Part shown: piece after piece, positions 43,618 through 52,976 of the stretch
Position numbering within the stretch: the stretch's first letter is position 1
How the letters are laid out: the number at the start of each line of letters is the position of its first letter
Origin: Raffaelea ambrosiae
Taxonomy: Eukaryota; Ascomycota; Sordariomycetes; Ophiostomatales; Ophiostomataceae
Reading direction: 5' to 3'
Assembly: GCA_002778195.1 (NCBI GenBank)
Contig: PCDI01000010.1
Span: 558,001 to 622,000 of the forward strand
Length of the DNA stretch: 64,000 bases
Notes under the pieces: generated by a model
What the model was told of the DNA's origin: nothing
Databases searched by the model: none
Seen by the model: the letters and a program-made list of their open reading frames with translations, nothing else
Position numbers and translations under genes: made by a program

Positions 43618-43997
43618 TGTTAGGGTAGTACTTGTAGTCAGGTAGAAGATCGCGGAAGATAGAGGTATCTCATTAACGAGGGTAGAATTTCGTAGATTAC
43701 ACAACTAAATCTTATCCCCTTCTTTTCCAAAGGGTGGGAGGCCCTCGCTATATCGAGGGCTCCCAAGGGGCTTTGTGCGTAGCGTCCTCAAGCCGCGTAC
43801 GAAGCCCTAGCTCCGCGCCACGCTCAGGGGTCCGTGCGTGCGCCCCGTAGCGCACCTCCCTTCGGACTTATGCTGGCTGCACGGTCACGTGCCCTGTTGA
43901 GGGTGGCACGTGCTTAGGCAGGTTATCCGCACGTGCTTAGCCTGCTCGCAGGAAGCTCGCAAAGCACGCATCCGAGCAGGCTCGCGATATCCTCACA
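43618..43997 (-). repeat. 5' LTR (380 bp) of the chromovirus
   Basis: Identical to 35676-36055. Followed on the + strand by the target duplication CGAGG. Contains CACGTG boxes and a TATA-like GATATAG upstream of the proposed transcript start. Confidence 0.95.
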
Positions 43998-44002
43998 CGA
44001 GG

Positions 44003-44638
44003 TCTTTAAAGAGCCACCGTTTAATGTTGGAGACTCTTTAATGACTTAAGCGCTTAGAGCTTTTATCGACTAAAGTGCGATAAACGTAGGTGTATTAAAA
44101 GCACTAAAGCTTAAGCTAAAAGGAGTTATAACGGTTTTATTTAAATTGAATTAGAGTTGATTTTAAGTCAGAGGTATCTTAAACGTGGACTTGAAATGCT
44201 TTAGTTTGAAGGCTTTAATTGCTTTAGAATTTTTGAAGGCTTCTCGGGGCTTCCGGGCTTATAACCTGTTACAATTGAATGTAGATTGACTTTTAGGGAT
44301 CGTAATCCTTTGGTGCTTAGAGCACCCCTATTTAAGTGGATAGGGTTTAGGACCTTAGGATCCACTAGGCACCTCGGTACTGAATACCCTCGATTGCCAT
44401 GTGAATCTTACAACATTTAACAATTTCACATATATAAAGTCGCGTCTATTTTATCAAGAAAAGGGAAGATGGTGTAACAGACACGCATCAGCCTGGGCTG
44501 AGCGGCCAACTCAACCGGCCTGAGTGAGCTGCGAAAAGTGAGAAGAATAATCCACTACACGCTACTCCAGATCAATAGGCACTTCCCGGTTCGCTCGCTA
44601 CAAAGCACAGGCCAGAAGATAGGAATTAAAGCGTAGAA
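44003..44638. repeat. Right remainder of the RIP relic and other repeat debris
   Basis: The first 400-450 bp continue the AT-rich relic split by the LTR element. A segment starting TGTAACAGACACGC at 44473 and ending GCTCGCTACA at about 44602 has TG...CA ends and could be a very short solo LTR; this is a guess. No coding frame. Confidence 0.45.
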
Positions 44639-45394
44639 TCACGGGTCTGTCCATTGTAAGCGTCCGGTATCGATGGCGGAGATTAGTTGTGTGTAAGCCG
44701 ACTGTCCACCCACCTTTAATTTAATCGCCATGCCGATCTTCACCAGACACTGCCTCTGGTCGTACATTGTAGGAAGACCGAATATGGTGGCTGGACTCTC
44801 TTCTTCATGATACCGAAAGGTTTTCATACCCGCATAAGGCTTGTATCCGACTTTTCGGTAAGAAAGCTGCACTGCTGACTCGACTGGTGCGGCGAATAGG
44901 AAGACATTCCGATCCACCGCCCATCTCGCGGCGGCTTCCATGAGCTTCAAGCCTATAACTGTCTTCCTTGCAGCTGGGGCAACGCTGAATCGTGCAAGCT
45001 CAAAATCAAACCGGGCGTAATCCTCGTCGCTGTTGGCCTTGCCGTAGAATTGGGTTTCGAACTTGCCCGATACACGAGGCGCAATACGAATGCACCCGAG
45101 AATCTCTCCATCAAGCCATGTAATGAAGTGAATGCAGAGGTGATCCCTATCGTCCAGTAGCCGATTTCTTTCCACACGAAATCCTGCCAGGTCGTCTGCT
45201 GGTGGCATCCAACCATCCACCACGTAGTAAGTCCAGAATAAAAAACGACGCACCAATTCTAGGTCTGAAGGAGGTAATATCTTAATCTCCACGGCGCTGG
45301 ATAGCGACCTGTTGTTTATAATATATAACAAATAACAAATGCCGGGCCACGTGTAAAAAGTGAAGACAAGGCTTGTGGACATAGGAGCGAACAT
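44639..45394 (-). CDS. GNAT-fold acyltransferase resembling LuxI/FeeM-type synthases
   Basis: A 251-aa single-exon protein from the ATG at 45394. It shows counterparts of the residues conserved in acyl-homoserine-lactone synthases: R49/R50, F51/F53 and W62 in the first helix and loop (ELVRRFLFW...DGW), an Asp cluster 81-84 (DDRDHL), R103 in GCIRIAP, and E132/R135 in FELARFSVAP, followed by LMEAAARWAVDRNV and APVESAVQLSYRKVGY. FeeM N-acyl-amino-acid synthases share this fold. Such enzymes use acyl-ACP/CoA donors and are typical of bacteria. Base composition is lower in GC than the host genes around it. The first 33 residues include a hydrophobic stretch absent from bacterial forms; the true start might be later or an intron missed. 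The exact acyl acceptor is unknown. Confidence 0.6.
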   Translation of the reverse strand: MFAPMSTSLVFTFYTWPGICYLLYIINNRSLSSAVEIKILPPSDLELVRRFLFWTYYVVDGWMPPADDLAGFRVERNRLLDDRDHLCIHFITWLDGEILGCIRIAPRVSGKFETQFYGKANSDEDYARFDFELARFSVAPAARKTVIGLKLMEAAARWAVDRNVFLFAAPVESAVQLSYRKVGYKPYAGMKTFRYHEEESPATIFGLPTMYDQRQCLVKIGMAIKLKVGGQSAYTQLISAIDTGRLQWTDP

Positions 45395-45415
45395 AAGTGA
45401 TGAATATGGTGTCAA

Positions 45416-45775
45416 TTTAGGTGAGACGTGGCCTTACAAAGGGCAGGGGTCGCAGATTTATCAAGGAGCAGGGGAACGGTCATATACAAGGGGGTGTACG
45501 ACGCGCCCTCGGCTGCGGTGCATCCGGGAAACGCCTACGCCGCCTCTCAAGGCGGCTACTACACGACCCATCACCAGCACCAGCTGCACACAAGCCCACT
45601 CAAGCCATTATCACGGGTACAGCAACTCCGTCTCGAGCACCGGGACCGCCGCCTACGGCAACGCGCCGGGCGGGGGCAGCCACAGCCCTTACCTGGGCTA
45701 CGCCGGCCGGCTACCCAGTGTGGACATGGGCATCAACGCCCTGATCAACCGGGGTCCGGCAGCGGGTCAGCAATA
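45416..45775 (+). pseudogene. Frameshifted 3' fragment of a truncated gene
   Basis: Two adjoining frames together read like a low-complexity C terminus: YAASQGGYYTTHHQHQLHTS in one, then HYHGYSNSVSSTGTAAYGN... to LPSVDMGINALINRG and the stop in another, shifted by one base near 45605. The following sequence looks like a 3' UTR. The 5' part of the gene is missing and the repeat block begins upstream. Tyr/His/Gly-rich tails of this sort occur in fungal transcription factors, but I do not recognise the gene. Confidence 0.5.
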
Positions 45776-47401
45776 GACCACCTCCAAGTGGCCGACCCGC
45801 CCCTTTTCTTGTCCCAAGCAGATCTGATCTTGCAACCAGCGCTTTAATTGCTCCTGCGCCTCAGCATCCTGTCGCATCTCCAGTTTTTTTGCCACCATCG
45901 TTGTCGGCGCACTTTCTACCTGCCTCTTTGCATACTGGCAGATTCGTTCTCTCGCTATTCTCCTCGTCTGTTACATCTCGTGGGATTTCTTCCTCTTCCA
46001 CAGCGTGGCTTGCGTTCCAGCTGCTTGCATTATACGGCGCACCATCTCTTCGCCTTACTTTCTGTTCCTCCCACAGAGACCTTTGGCCTTTTCTCATTCA
46101 TGACCCTGATGATTATCTCCTATTTACCATATTGCGGTCCTTCCAAGGGGCCAAGCCGTTCTCTAATCAATCTTGACTACTACTATTTTCAGCACACACC
46201 CTCGTTCGCCTGTCCTTTCCTATTTGTTTTTCCAATGTTGCTTTGGTGTTACTAATTGGGATTCGTGTATCGGTTTTTTCTACTTTTTAAGCTTTTGTTT
46301 TTTTGGGTGGATATCGGGGAATAAACTAACAAAAACACTCGAGGAAAGGCGAACATGGCGTTTTTCAGAGAGGGCGTATTGCACTTCTATTTTTCCTAGT
46401 GCCAATTACGCCGTTTCTTGGTTATTTGTAGGGTGAACACAGTTTCTCTGTACCATTAAAAGAGCCATTTGTGCATTTGGAACATTGGTACTTTCACGGC
46501 GGGACGACTAGCAGCCGAGAAGGACTGGCGTAGGATGTTCTCTTTCTCATCGTACCTGGGCCATGACTATGCTCGAATCATCCATACAGACAGAAGAATA
46601 TCGTGGCTGTCACGATACGGTGCTGTGTACCGCAGCGGGCTATCGAGAGCATGTGGATAGCAGCCGGACCCTGATCCTTCAAAGTAGGATCGAGCACATC
46701 TAAATAAAGCATCGAAATCGTCACGGCTGCACGTGCCTGACTAACTACATGGCACGACAAGTTATTTTGGGACACGGCACTAATAACGCTGAGAGATGAT
46801 TCATGAGTGGTCGCGCCGTCCGGCCGACGGCCCTTTTGACTGTCTAGCGCTCGATAGCGTGCACATCCTCTGCTTATACTTACACGGCAACAAAACAAAG
46901 GCGGGCTCCCGCCTCTCTGGCTACACAAGCCAGCCTCGATATGTGCTCTACAAACGCATTCAACAAAGGAAAAAGGATCATACAAAGTTAAGCCTCTTAC
47001 GTCGTAATAGACCCAACGAGCATGGAGCCCAGCCCGGGGTCTGGATGTGACGCTGCTGTCCTGTATATTTGCAGGCATGGGTGTCGTCGTAGGCGCCGGA
47101 CCCCACGAGGAGGCGCTATCCACGCGCCAGCCTCGTCCCTTTCTCCTTTCCCCCCCTGCAAGCGCCCGCGCTACTAGGACGGCTGTGAGGCAGCCTCGAG
47201 CCCCCCCTCGGAGGTTTCGATACGGGCGCGTCCCCCATGCGGCCGTTCTCGCGCATGATCGAGGCGCAATACTCTATTGGGAGCAGACTCAAGATGACGC
47301 GCCGTGGGTGACTAATTTCGAGTCTGTGAAAAGTGCGATATTCGCCGGCTGGTGCGAGCGCGGGGGAGCGGCATAGGCATCATGCATGCGAGCCCCGCGC
47401 T
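45776..47401. other. Intergenic region, 1.6 kb
   Basis: Starts with pyrimidine-rich sequence that may be the 3' UTR of the fragment before it. The rest up to the COX10 stop has only short unsupported frames. No RNA gene or repeat is evident. Confidence 0.5.
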
Positions 47402-49036
47402 CTAGGCTTGCTTTTCCGCGCCCTCGGTGTTGTCGTCGACGTACTCCCAGGCGTCGTCGTCGTCCTCCTCCTCCTGGTCGTCGGGCTCGCCTGTGACGCT
47501 CCGCCAGACGCGGCCCCAAATGCCCTTCTTCTGCAGCAGGGCCAGGACCAAGACGACGGGCACGTACCAGATGCTGACCCAGAAAAGGCCCCTGGCGCTG
47601 CCGCCGGCGCCGCCCTGGCGCCAGAAACGGACCGACTCGCGGGCCATCCAGGCGTTTACGGGCAGCGAGGTGACGGCAAAGGACCACTCGGTGACGCCAG
47701 CGGCGCACAGGCCGACGCAGACGGGGAGGAAGCCGAGCAGGCCGTAGCGCAGGGCAACGCGGGCGTTACGGGCCGGGTTAGTCCAGGCGAGCATGCGCAG
47801 GCCCGCGGCGTGGTACTCGTCGCGCACGCCCCACGACAGCGCCATAAAGTGGGGGAACTGCCAGGCGAAGAGGAGGGCGGCGAAGAGCCAGCCGCCCACG
47901 CTCGAGCCGTCGGGCGCCAGCAGGAGCTCGCGCCACGAACCGTCGCCGACGGCCGACTCGCCCGCCGCGGCGGCCCAGCCCATGAGCGGCGGGATGCCGC
48001 CGACGACGGCGCCGACCCACGTGTTCGCGGCGGAGAGGCGCTTCATGGGCGTGTAGACGCCCGCGTAAAGGACGATGTTTGCCGCGCCCAGGAACGCCAC
48101 CGTCGGGTTGACGCCCAAGTGCAGGGCGGCGACGCCGGCGAGGGCGCAGCCGGCGGCGAAGAGGAGCGCGGCGCGCGTCGACACGAGGCCGCGGACCAGG
48201 GGGCGCGCGCGCGTGCGGCTCATAAGGGCGTCGGTGCGCGGCTCGTAGAGCATGTTGAGGGCGTTTGCGGCGGCGGAGCAGAGCGTCGTGCCAGTGGTCA
48301 GGAAGAGCAGCGTGAGCAGCGAGAGGGAGGGCAGGGTCGCCTCGGCGGCGCCTGGTGAGAGGAAGGCCGGGTCCGGGTATATGGCGTAGGGGACCATGGC
48401 CGAGAGGACGATGACGAAGGTTAGACGCGGTTTGGATAGCGAGAGCAGCGCCGAGAGCTTGCGCCGCATCGAGTCGGCCGACTGCTTGGCCGCGGCCTCG
48501 GCGAGGATCGAGGACGCATCGGGAGGTAGTTGGGCACCGTCAGGTGAGGAGGGTGTTAGCTTGCTGGAGGCTAAGGCGGCGGAAAGAGCAGAGGCCTCGG
48601 CGTTCTGCTTGGCGGCCTGTCTCCGGCGATGTGGTAATGGTTCGGCGGTAGCGGTAGCAGCGGCGGTCGCGGGGGAGGACGCGTCCGAGGTAGCTTGTGA
48701 TGAGGAGGTTGAGCCGAGCTTGGTTGAGGTTGCTGCTGGAAGCGACGTCACCGCAGCCGCGCCCATGTTCCGCGCCCTTGTCCGGAACTGGATGCCGCCA
48801 AACCTCTCCAGCAGCGTGTTTGACAGAAAGTAGGCGCCCTTGACACGGGGCGATTGGGCGGGCACGCTGCCCGTGCCGGCCGCAGAAGCAGCCGCGGCCG
48901 CAGCTCTCAGGCGTGCGGTGGTCGAGAGAGGGGCCAGAAATCTTTGCCCTGCGGCTGGCAGGCGGCGCCGGCAGCACCTCCAGCACACATTGTCGACGGC
49001 GCCGACGCCCGGCAGTAGGGATCTCGGGCCCGGCAT
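47402..49036 (-). CDS. COX10: Protoheme IX farnesyltransferase (heme O synthase)
   Basis: Mitochondrial inner-membrane UbiA-family enzyme that converts heme B to heme O for cytochrome c oxidase. Single exon, 544 aa. The first 200 residues are Ala/Ser/Arg-rich with an N-terminal presequence (CWRCCRRRLPAAGQRFLAPLS) and no acidic cluster. The catalytic domain starts at LSLSKPRLTFVIVLSAM; the first Asp-rich prenyl site is NALNMLYEPRTDALMSRT at 258-275, the second region YTPMKRLSAANTW at 328-340, then WQFPHFMALSW at 392-402, with multiple hydrophobic spans. The C terminus is strongly acidic. It is a core gene standing between two RIP blocks, yet intact. ATG at 49036. Confidence 0.95.
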   Translation of the reverse strand: MPGPRSLLPGVGAVDNVCWRCCRRRLPAAGQRFLAPLSTTARLRAAAAAASAAGTGSVPAQSPRVKGAYFLSNTLLERFGGIQFRTRARNMGAAAVTSLPAATSTKLGSTSSSQATSDASSPATAAATATAEPLPHRRRQAAKQNAEASALSAALASSKLTPSSPDGAQLPPDASSILAEAAAKQSADSMRRKLSALLSLSKPRLTFVIVLSAMVPYAIYPDPAFLSPGAAEATLPSLSLLTLLFLTTGTTLCSAAANALNMLYEPRTDALMSRTRARPLVRGLVSTRAALLFAAGCALAGVAALHLGVNPTVAFLGAANIVLYAGVYTPMKRLSAANTWVGAVVGGIPPLMGWAAAAGESAVGDGSWRELLLAPDGSSVGGWLFAALLFAWQFPHFMALSWGVRDEYHAAGLRMLAWTNPARNARVALRYGLLGFLPVCVGLCAAGVTEWSFAVTSLPVNAWMARESVRFWRQGGAGGSARGLFWVSIWYVPVVLVLALLQKKGIWGRVWRSVTGEPDDQEEEDDDDAWEYVDDNTEGAEKQA

Positions 49037-49216
49037 GTCTCTGTGCGGTCTTTTCAGCTCATCAGGGCAGCATCAGAGGACAAGCTCGAGCGCATAGGGG
49101 TTGCGCTTTGGCGTCAATTGGGTGAGGTGCTTGCTCGTCGTCGCGGCCGACTCGTCCAGAAAGAAGGAACCCAAGGCGGACAACTACGGCAGAACAGAAT
49201 GACATAAATAATCACG

Positions 49217-49517
49217 TGACGGATCACGGTGAATCACTATGGAGCAATGATCCAGCTCACGATGGATCACCAGGATCACGATGGATCACTACGGATCTAC
49301 GATCTGGATCACGGTCTGGTGATCCAAGACATAGATAAAAGAGCAGGCTCGCTCCCTCGAGCAAACAGATAGGAAGAGTCAGACTCTTCAGTAGTCAATC
49401 TAAGTATTTAGGACAACCTTGAATAGCCTTAACAGCTCTCGAACACTCGCCCATACGCACGAAGAAACAAGACTGCTTTAGTATTATGAACCCCTAGCCT
49501 TGACTATCCTGTCAACA
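49217..49517. mobile_element. Solo-LTR-like sequence with GGATCAC repeats
   Basis: About 300 bp begins TGACGGATCACGG and ends CCTGTCAACA. Its first third is packed with GGATCAC/GATC copies in both orientations (49220-49330), followed by a transcript-start-like region, a style seen in fungal copia LTRs. No clear target duplication is visible, so it may be truncated. Confidence 0.4.
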
Positions 49518-49589
49518 TAAACTCCCACGCAGGTTTATCACTTAAAAACCCGGTGTTCGTTATAAATCGATAGTTGGTTTATTAAATCT

Positions 49590-52470
49590 TTTGCTTTTTT
49601 TGATGTGAAAACCTTTATTAAAGAGTTATAAAAATTATATAAGCTTATTAATTGAATTATTAGCTTTTTAATAATATTAGAATTGGGAGGAGTCGACGGT
49701 TAGTTAATAGGTTTTGATATAACGAAAGGGCTTTAAAGTGCTTTTAATAATAATACCGGTTAAAGGCTAATAGTCCTCTACCCGCTTTTAATATTTAACG
49801 TTAAAAATGCATAATTCCGAGCTGTTAAGTAGTATTATAAAAAAGCTTGCTTGTTAACTGCACTATTAAGCTATATAACGAGTAGTAAGCTTATTTACGT
49901 TTAATACTTTTTTTTTAAAGGGTTGAAAACTATTACATTTAAAAGTTAAAGTACGTAAAAAGCGTACGACGATAAAAAAAGTAGATAAATATTATTTTTA
50001 AAGTAAAGCTTTATAAATTCATTCGTTTCATAGCTTTTATAACCGTCGATTATTAATAGTTTAACGTCTTTTTTATTTTTTAATACCGTTCTTAAAATAA
50101 AACAGTTTTCAAGCTAGTTTTTACTAATTTTATTTAAAGTTTAACCTTTATTTAAAATAGTGAAAGCTTAATCTTTAAATAAGCTTATATTTAATAAAAA
50201 CCACTGTTATTAAGTGTGTTTGCTTTTAAAAATGATTAAAAAAAAGATCGCTCTACCGTTCGTAAAAACGTACTTAACCATAGTAGTTTAAACTCTGCTT
50301 ATAGCTTTTTTTTTTAAATGAAAGTACTATTAACGCATCTTACGATTAGTTGATTATCTCTTTTAATGTTAAAAATGCTAGTTTTATTTATATTTCATCA
50401 GTTTACTACTTTAATCGTTTATATAGTTGTAAGGTTTAAATGTTTAAACCACTTCGTAATAACCTTCGGTTTAACACCCTTTACACGCTTAACGTCGATT
50501 AATCTGGTTTTTTTAGTTTTAATAAACGGGTTTCTTTTTAAAAAGGAGTAAATCCAGCGCTTTTTAATAAGCTGTGTGTCTCTTTACGCCGTGAGAAAAC
50601 AGTTGGTTAAACCCGTAATATGTTAGTAGGTTAGAAAGACTCTTAACAGACTTTGCGTACGAATCCAAGTAGTTAGCCGCTTCTCTTATATTATAAAGAG
50701 CTTCTACTAGTCGGAAAAAGCTTTAAAACGCGGTCTTATACCCCGAAAGCGGTATATTAACGTGGATCGCGGTATGTTATATATTAATACAGCGCGCGCG
50801 ATAAAGACGCTATTTCTATAAAACTAAATAACGTTTAACACGTTTTCTTCGCTATATACGCGCAATTTAACTTAATTAATAATGTTAAAAAAATGGAGTT
50901 TATTAAATTAATATAATATAACTTACGGCGCGATGAAGTGTAAGCACTTTAGTTAAAAAAGGATAAAAAAGGGTGTTGAAATAAAAGAGGTGTTAAAAAA
51001 TGAGTTACTCACGTTAGTATTTAATTATTATACGTTTTTTATATTAACGAAAAATAAAGTAAGTTATTATTTATTAAGTTAAAAAAGAATTACTTTTTTA
51101 ATAAATATAAATTCTTTATATAGTTATATTAACGGTGGTAAAATAAGTAGTAGTTTTCGCGTTATTAAAAGTACTTTAAATAAACTTAAGTATAAGTTAT
51201 ATTTTAATCGTTTATATAATAAGTAAGCAACCTTTTAAAGGGGGCTTTAATACGAATATATTAAAAAGTATAAATAAAAAGTTTAAAAGTATTAAGTTTT
51301 TATTTACTTTATTAATAATTAAATTACGAAGTTATACTTAAATAAAAGAAAATACGAATTATATTTAGTGTTTATAAATAAAAATTTAATACGACTCTCT
51401 TTAAATAATAACCCTTTAAAACGCTCGTTATAATAAATAACCACTTTATAAAACCGTTTTTAACGAACGACTTTAATATTAATATTTATTAATAAATAAA
51501 CGCTTAGTTTAAATAAAGTATATAAAAACTAATTTTAAAAATAACTTTTTATTTATTTATATAATATAAAAAGTATATATTATATAAAACTTTATCGTTT
51601 TATATTTAATTCTTTTTATCGTTATTATAACTTTTTTATAATATTTAAAGGTTAAGTTTATATAAATATATATACGTCGTTTAATACGTCTTTTACTATA
51701 AAATAATATAAAAGTTAAAAAATAATTTAATAAATTAATTCGTTAATTATACTACTTTTATAAATTTAAAATTATTTTTTTTAAAATTATTTTTTTTATA
51801 ATAATAATAATTATATATTTAAAATATATTTAATTATATCGTAAAATAAAAAATCGTATAAACATTATATTTTTATTTATAATAAAAATAACTTTATTTT
51901 ATAAAGTTAATTATTATTAATTATAATATATAAACGAGTTTAACTTAACCTTTTTATATAAACTTTTATTTTTTTTTAAACTTTATTATATATTAGTTTA
52001 TTAATATTATTATAATATAAATATAAAAATAATAGTTTAAAAAATATAACACTCGTTATTATTTTTTAAATTAATAATAAAAAAATATTAAAAAAAATAA
52101 TAAAATAAAATTATATTAAAAACTTAAAATTATAAAATAAAGTAAAGTATAAATAATATAATAATTTAATTTAAACCGTAATTAAAATAATAAAGTTATA
52201 ATATAATTAAAATATTAAAACGTATATAGACTATTATTATAACCTCGTATTACCTCGTTTTATTTTATATTTAAAACTTATTTAAGTTAATTAAACTTAA
52301 ATAATAAAAGCGAGAATTTTAATAACTAACTCCATTACCGTCTATTTTCTTTAGTTTAATACATTATCTTAATCTATTTTATAAAAAAAGTTTATAATAA
52401 TAAAGCTATTTATAACTCAAAGGTGGTGGGGTTATAAAGCGAGAGGCAGAAATAAACGTTAAAATTTCGA
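49590..52470. repeat. RIP-degraded AT-rich relic, right block
   Basis: Nearly 2.9 kb with the same composition as the left block: few CA/TG, abundant TA. A 61-codon open piece at 50366-50551 is only a remnant. No terminal repeats could be fixed by eye and no protein family is identifiable. Confidence 0.8.
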
Positions 52471-52976
52471 AGCGTAGGCGTTAAGCAGGCTATAACAGGA
52501 ACAGCACAGGAGCAGCATAGGAGTAGCACAGGGTTGCACAGGTATGAGTAGGATTGCAAACGAAACGGGAAATTTTGAATGACAGGATTCGTCTTTTATA
52601 TTGGCTTGATATTCAAATCCAATGATCTTGTGTGCTACCGAGTTGCGATAGACGTCGGTAGGCGTGTATAAGCAGCAATTCGTTGCTCGATAAAGGTCAG
52701 GACTGCTGTTGAGAAAGTGCACATCAGCATACGGCTGGTGATGCTTGTGCCTATATGAAAGCTGAAGAGACTGACATCGAAATGGAAACTCAATTTGCTT
52801 TGGCAAGCATACGTTCTCGATGTGTGGCGCTCTCTAGCTTTTCGTTTTTCTGTCGGGAAACAATCGAGTCTTGACAACAAGCAAAATCATATGAAACCGA
52901 GTCGATGTTGTCGTCTTTCCTTCTGCATACCGCGCACTCATTATCTAACCCGAGTCTCGCTAGAACATACCACCAC
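52471..52976. other. Border of the AT-rich block and 3' flank of the hydrolase
   Basis: CACAGG-type short repeats (52485-52545) mirror those at the left border of the block. The inverted 22-bp motif is at 52580-52601. The minus-strand frame 52459-52806 crosses this repeat sequence and is not convincing as a gene. Confidence 0.45.
52580..52601 (-). repeat. 22-bp motif, right copy of a distant inverted pair
   Basis: Exact reverse complement of 30605-30626. Flanking bases on both sides differ from the left copy, so the shared piece is limited to 22 bp. Confidence 0.7.

Larger units (their letters stand above)
35676..43997 (-). mobile_element. Complete Ty3/gypsy chromovirus LTR retrotransposon
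   Basis: An 8.3-kb element on the minus strand bounded by 380-bp LTRs that read as identical over their whole length, begin TG and end CA, and are flanked by the 5-bp target duplication CGAGG (35671-35675 and 43998-44002). Order in element orientation: 5' LTR (43997-43618), gag, pol with protease, reverse transcriptase, RNase H, integrase and chromodomain, then an opposite-strand spliced gene, polypurine tract and 3' LTR. It is GC-rich and lacks RIP, in contrast to the relic it interrupts. Gag carries a nonsense codon and several bases are undetermined (36084, 39341, 42966-42967), so activity is uncertain. Confidence 0.95.

Noticed and set aside
47333..48358. Long + strand frame opposite COX10
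   Set aside because: Shadow of the GC-rich COX10 coding strand.
52459..52806. 115-codon minus-strand frame next to the right AT block
   Set aside because: Crosses the CACAGG repeats and the 22-bp motif, has no domain and mixed repeat composition.
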